64,000 bases of DNA from CBFDBF01 sp050287965 (GTDB lineage Bacteria; Pseudomonadota; Gammaproteobacteria; Chromatiales; Chromatiaceae): NCBI GenBank assembly GCA_050287965.1, contig JBNKCX010000029.1, positions 124,001 to 188,000 on the forward strand, written 5' to 3'. A program made the translations under genes and the position numbers. Positions 61,065 to 64,000 of the stretch are shown piece by piece. How positions within the stretch are numbered: the stretch's first letter is position 1; every line of letters starts with the position of its first letter. A model generated the notes under the pieces. That model made no database searches and was not told where the DNA came from. It saw only the letters and a list, made by a program, of their open reading frames with translations.

Positions 61065-62159
61065 CTATTCCTGATTCTGGTAAATCGGAAAACCCTCTTT
61101 ACTGCAGAGCAGGTCGCGTTCGGCGAGTCTAAGATCTTCCTGCACCATCTCCGTTACCATCTCATTGAATGAAATCTTGGGGCTCCACCCCAAACGTTCG
61201 CGTGCAAGGGAGGCATCGCCAAGCAATGTCTCGACCTCTGTGGGGCGGAAATACCGGGGATCAATCCTTACAATACAGTTTCCTGTTGCGGTATCGATCG
61301 CTTTGGCATCGATGCCGTTTCCGGACCACTCCAGCTCCAATTCCAATTCCGCTGCCGCAGCATCCACAAAATCGCGCACGGAATATTGTTGGCCGGTGGC
61401 AATAACAAGGTCCATAGGTTCCGGCTGCTGCAACATCAACCACTGTGCTTCCACGTAATCCTGCGCATGACCCCAGTCCCGACGCGCATCAAGATTGCCG
61501 AGGTAAAGGCATTTCTGCAATCCGAGTTTTATGCGGGCCAGACCCCGGGTGATTTTCCGTGTGACAAATGTCTCTCCGCGAACCGGCGACTCATGATTGT
61601 AGAGAATGCCGTTACACGCATACATACCGTACGCCTCCCGGTAATTTACCGTAATCCAGTAGGCGTAGAGTTTTGCGACACCATAAGGGGAGCGGGGATA
61701 AAACGGTGTACTTTCGTTCTGTGGCGACGCCTGTATTTTTCCGAATAATTCCGACGTCGAGGCCTGGTAAAAACGCACATGTTCCCCCATGTCAAGAATG
61801 CGGATCGCCTCCAGCAGGCGCAGGGTCCCCAGGGCATCCGCATTCGCCGTATATTCAGGTGACTCGAAGGAAACTCCCACGTGACTTTGCGCCGCAAGAT
61901 TATAGATTTCATCCGGCTGTACTTTCTGCGCGATACGGATCAGGCTGGTGGAGTCTGTTAGATCACCATAGTGCAGAGTCAGCCTCGCATCCCCTTCGTT
62001 TGGGTCCTGGTATAGATGATCGATGCGGGCGGTATTGAAGAGTGAGGAGCGGCGCTTGATGCCATGAACACGGTATCCTTTTCGCAACAATAATTCAGCG
62101 AGATATGCTCCATCTTGACCGGTAATCCCGGTTATTAAAGCTGTTTTTTCGTATGCCAT
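61065..62159 (-). CDS. gmd: GDP-mannose 4,6-dehydratase
   Basis: The 364-residue SDR enzyme converts GDP-mannose to GDP-4-keto-6-deoxymannose, precursor of GDP-rhamnose, fucose or perosamine. ALITGITGQDGAYLAELLL (7-25) binds NADP, YNLAAQSHVGVSFE and QASTSELFGK give the catalytic threonine-serine-glutamate set, and SPYGVAKLYAYW the Y-x3-K. GHAQDYVEAQWLMLQ is characteristic of Gmd. It precedes its paralogue. The final product sugar depends on an enzyme that is not identified with certainty in this window. Confidence 0.96.
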   Translation of the reverse strand: MAYEKTALITGITGQDGAYLAELLLRKGYRVHGIKRRSSLFNTARIDHLYQDPNEGDARLTLHYGDLTDSTSLIRIAQKVQPDEIYNLAAQSHVGVSFESPEYTANADALGTLRLLEAIRILDMGEHVRFYQASTSELFGKIQASPQNESTPFYPRSPYGVAKLYAYWITVNYREAYGMYACNGILYNHESPVRGETFVTRKITRGLARIKLGLQKCLYLGNLDARRDWGHAQDYVEAQWLMLQQPEPMDLVIATGQQYSVRDFVDAAAAELELELEWSGNGIDAKAIDTATGNCIVRIDPRYFRPTEVETLLGDASLARERLGWSPKISFNEMVTEMVQEDLRLAERDLLCSKEGFPIYQNQE

Positions 62160-62263
62160 TCTATTTTCACCGTAATGCCAATGGTTATTAAATCTGTAAA
62201 TCGCCGGTTAGGATTCAAAAAAGATAAGTTTCATAAGATAGTTGTGAGTAGTAATAGAAATCA

Positions 62264-63256
62264 TCAAGTTTTATGTCGGCCGGCTATTCGTTCATACAGG
62301 GCTTTTGAATAGCGGCGTATTTTTCCAAAGGGGAATTCATCCCCGATAGCTCTATTAAACTGAACTAAACTGGTCGATAGCCTGGATCTGAATTTAGGGT
62401 GGTTTCCCGGTATCCGGAGTTGTTCTTCAACCCATTTTTCATGTTCCTGATACCATTCAGCGGGGTGAAGGCTATTAAAGGTCCTTCTGGGCGATATATC
62501 CACCCTAGAAACAGTAGATTCATCGAGCAATCCCGGACGGATCAAATGAACTTCGGCCCATTGGTTAAAATTATCTACCGCTTCGTTATACCACCATGTA
62601 TCTTGCGCGTAACCGCTTACTTCCTTATAGCTCAATAGCCAAATAGTGTAAAACAATCGATAGGGATGGCCTGGAATATCGATATTCGACAAGGTGTCTA
62701 ATATTCTATAAATATGTATAAAAAAGGATTTATCCAGCAGTTCTGGGCGTTCTTCGAAATTATCAGTTCCGTCCCTGTGAAACATGGATTCCCATACCTC
62801 ATGAGGGCGTCTGAGAAGATGTATTATCCTGGCATCCGGATACTGTCTTCTCAGCCAGCCGGTTTTGAAGTCAGCATTTACAAATTTAATTAGGGGAATA
62901 CCATGCTGCGCACCTTCGTTCAGCAGGAAATCCAAATAGCGCTTCAGGCCAGGAGCAAAAGAATAACGACCTAACCGTATATTTTTTGTTGCATTATTAA
63001 TATGCCAGCAAGAGATAAGCCGGTCTTTATCAAGAGTGCGATATTCTGTCCAATAATCGGCTATGCCGGTATGAGTCGGATCAAGAGGAAATGTTTCCGA
63101 TCCAAGAACGCCATCAAGCAAATATTCGTTTAGCGGTTCATAGAGGCAGAAGTAGCGATCAGATTGCCGGAATATATTCCAGAACATACTGGTTCCACTG
63201 CGATGTCTACCGACCAGAAAAATCGGGCTGTCAGTTTGTGCGTTTTGACGAGCCAT
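62264..63256 (-). CDS. Sulfotransferase family protein
   Basis: The 330-residue protein has a PAPS-binding 5'-phosphosulfate loop, SPIFLVGRHRSGTSMFW (about 10-26), and the DARIIHLLRRPHEVWESMF segment (about 142-160) fitting the 3'-phosphate binding strand and helix. Sulfotransferases of this type act on carbohydrates or small molecules. The ATG at 63256 overlaps the stop of the wzt gene by one base (TAATG), giving translational coupling; an ATG at 63277 is possible. This context suggests a sulfated surface polysaccharide, which is inference. AT content rises here compared with the rest of the window. Confidence 0.85.
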   Translation of the reverse strand: MARQNAQTDSPIFLVGRHRSGTSMFWNIFRQSDRYFCLYEPLNEYLLDGVLGSETFPLDPTHTGIADYWTEYRTLDKDRLISCWHINNATKNIRLGRYSFAPGLKRYLDFLLNEGAQHGIPLIKFVNADFKTGWLRRQYPDARIIHLLRRPHEVWESMFHRDGTDNFEERPELLDKSFFIHIYRILDTLSNIDIPGHPYRLFYTIWLLSYKEVSGYAQDTWWYNEAVDNFNQWAEVHLIRPGLLDESTVSRVDISPRRTFNSLHPAEWYQEHEKWVEEQLRIPGNHPKFRSRLSTSLVQFNRAIGDEFPFGKIRRYSKALYERIAGRHKT

Positions 63257-64000
63257 TAATTTTTGGTCTGACGCCATGAGTGATCGACATGAAAATAGCT
63301 TTCCGCCGGGGCTCCGCCTTCGATCGCGAACGTATACGCTTTTTCGTGGTTAGCCAGATGTCCTATGCCTTTGTCATCGTATAGCCTGATAGATGCTAGA
63401 TATACGCCGGGGGTCAGCGGTAGTTGAGGAATTACAAGGGCAAGCGTTCCTCCGTCGGACAGTTCAGTTATAAACGGTGGTAGTTTATCGTTGTCTGAGC
63501 GACAAACGATCAGTTGATCACCTTGCAGGTTGTGGATAGCGACCCCTGCGTGAATGGCTAGTTGTTTTGTGCAGCGATAGTGTATATCTATACTCACTGA
63601 GTTATTAGTCTCGTTGTCGACATTGATTTCAACTTGTTTGATGCTGATATCGGGTCGTTCGTATATATGTCCGGGAAGAGAGTTCCTGCTAATCAGGCGT
63701 GATCTGAATATATCTATTGCCTCAGGAACATCTATCGGGCCATAAACGCCGTCAGTCGTCATTGCCAGAGCGAGGTCACTTATTTTCTGGAGAAGGGTGA
63801 GCTGATGGGAGACGATGATCATTGCTACACCCTGCTGTTTCAAATCTGACATCCTTTGCAGGCATTTTGCCTGAAAGCCGATATCTCCTACGGCAAGTAC
63901 TTCATCAACCAACAGTATGTCAGGTGAGGCATGGGTGGCAATGCTGAAACCTAGTCGGACGTGCATGCCATTGGAATAGTATTTGATGGGGGTGTCCAGA
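63256..64000 (-). CDS. wzt: ABC-type polysaccharide export ATPase (Wzt-like), N-terminus beyond the window
   Basis: The 3' 247 codons of an ABC ATPase are present. At the window edge L-D-T-P-I-K-Y-Y-S-N-G-M-H-V-R-L matches the Wzt/TagH region after the signature helix; DILLVDEVLAVGD is Walker B with the D-loop and IIVSHQ the histidine switch. A C-terminal extension of about 150 residues with beta strands (NNSVSIDIHYRCTKQLAIHAGVAI, PLTPGVYLASIRLYD) matches the Wzt carbohydrate-binding domain that recognises the chain end. Walker A is outside the window. The partner permease wzm probably lies upstream, beyond 64000. Coupled to the sulfotransferase gene. Confidence 0.92.
   Translation of the reverse strand, partial: LDTPIKYYSNGMHVRLGFSIATHASPDILLVDEVLAVGDIGFQAKCLQRMSDLKQQGVAMIIVSHQLTLLQKISDLALAMTTDGVYGPIDVPEAIDIFRSRLISRNSLPGHIYERPDISIKQVEINVDNETNNSVSIDIHYRCTKQLAIHAGVAIHNLQGDQLIVCRSDNDKLPPFITELSDGGTLALVIPQLPLTPGVYLASIRLYDDKGIGHLANHEKAYTFAIEGGAPAESYFHVDHSWRQTKN

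Overview
This window is chromosomal DNA from a gammaproteobacterium. The gene orders point there: mraZ-rsmH-ftsL-ftsI-murEF-mraY-murD-ftsW-murGC-murB-ddl-ftsQAZ-lpxC, then a DciA-like gene, an M23 peptidase and secA; pilBCD-coaE; and rimO followed by a Nudix/ThiE fusion. The RNase P RNA is bacterial type A. GC content is high except in the last kilobases. I cannot name the genus. A c-type-heme chemoreceptor, a bacteriohemerythrin and a cysteine-free Irr-like Fur protein suit an environmental organism that meets oxygen and redox gradients, but that is inference.

Layout. 1-5.8 kb: mostly minus-strand housekeeping genes (srkA cut by the window edge, a glutaredoxin, purC, bacteriohemerythrin, an HMA-like protein, argF, argD) and one plus-strand phosphoribosyltransferase. 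5.95-6.35 kb: rnpB with a clear promoter. 6.8-25.6 kb: one unbroken plus-strand division and cell-wall (dcw) cluster of 15 genes from mraZ to ftsZ, then lpxC. It has a strong promoter and three MraZ boxes, and most genes overlap by 1-16 bases. 25.6-31.2 kb: dciA-like (minus), M23 peptidase, secA, argJ. 31.2-33.8 kb: repeats, a tandem T-fold (QueD/PTPS-like) protein, a divergent inorganic-pyrophosphatase-like protein, tRNA-Thr(CGT) and the Irr-like regulator.

34.0-41.1 kb: a minor-pilin operon (fimT-pilV-pilW-pilX-pilY1-pilE). 41.2-46.7 kb: a DUF4124 protein, ispH, an SlpA-type FKBP, a PduO-type cobalamin adenosyltransferase, an unrecognised 113-residue protein, rimO and the Nudix/ThiE fusion. 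46.7-53.7 kb: the heme chemoreceptor, coaE, and pilD, pilC, pilB, which supply the peptidase, platform and motor for the pilins encoded 10-20 kb away. 54.3-64 kb: a surface-polysaccharide locus with GtrA, GT2, UDP-glucuronate decarboxylase, three GT4 glycosyltransferases, two GDP-mannose-dehydratase-type enzymes, a sulfotransferase and the 3' part of a Wzt-type export ATPase.

No CRISPR array, prophage, transposase or clearly new multigene defence system is visible. The least explained items are a family of imperfect inverted repeats (five copies), the two-domain T-fold protein beside a divergent pyrophosphatase, the heme chemoreceptor, a sulfotransferase translationally coupled to a polysaccharide exporter ATPase, a perfect 11-bp inverted repeat upstream of the adenosyltransferase operon, and the 113-residue hypothetical protein.
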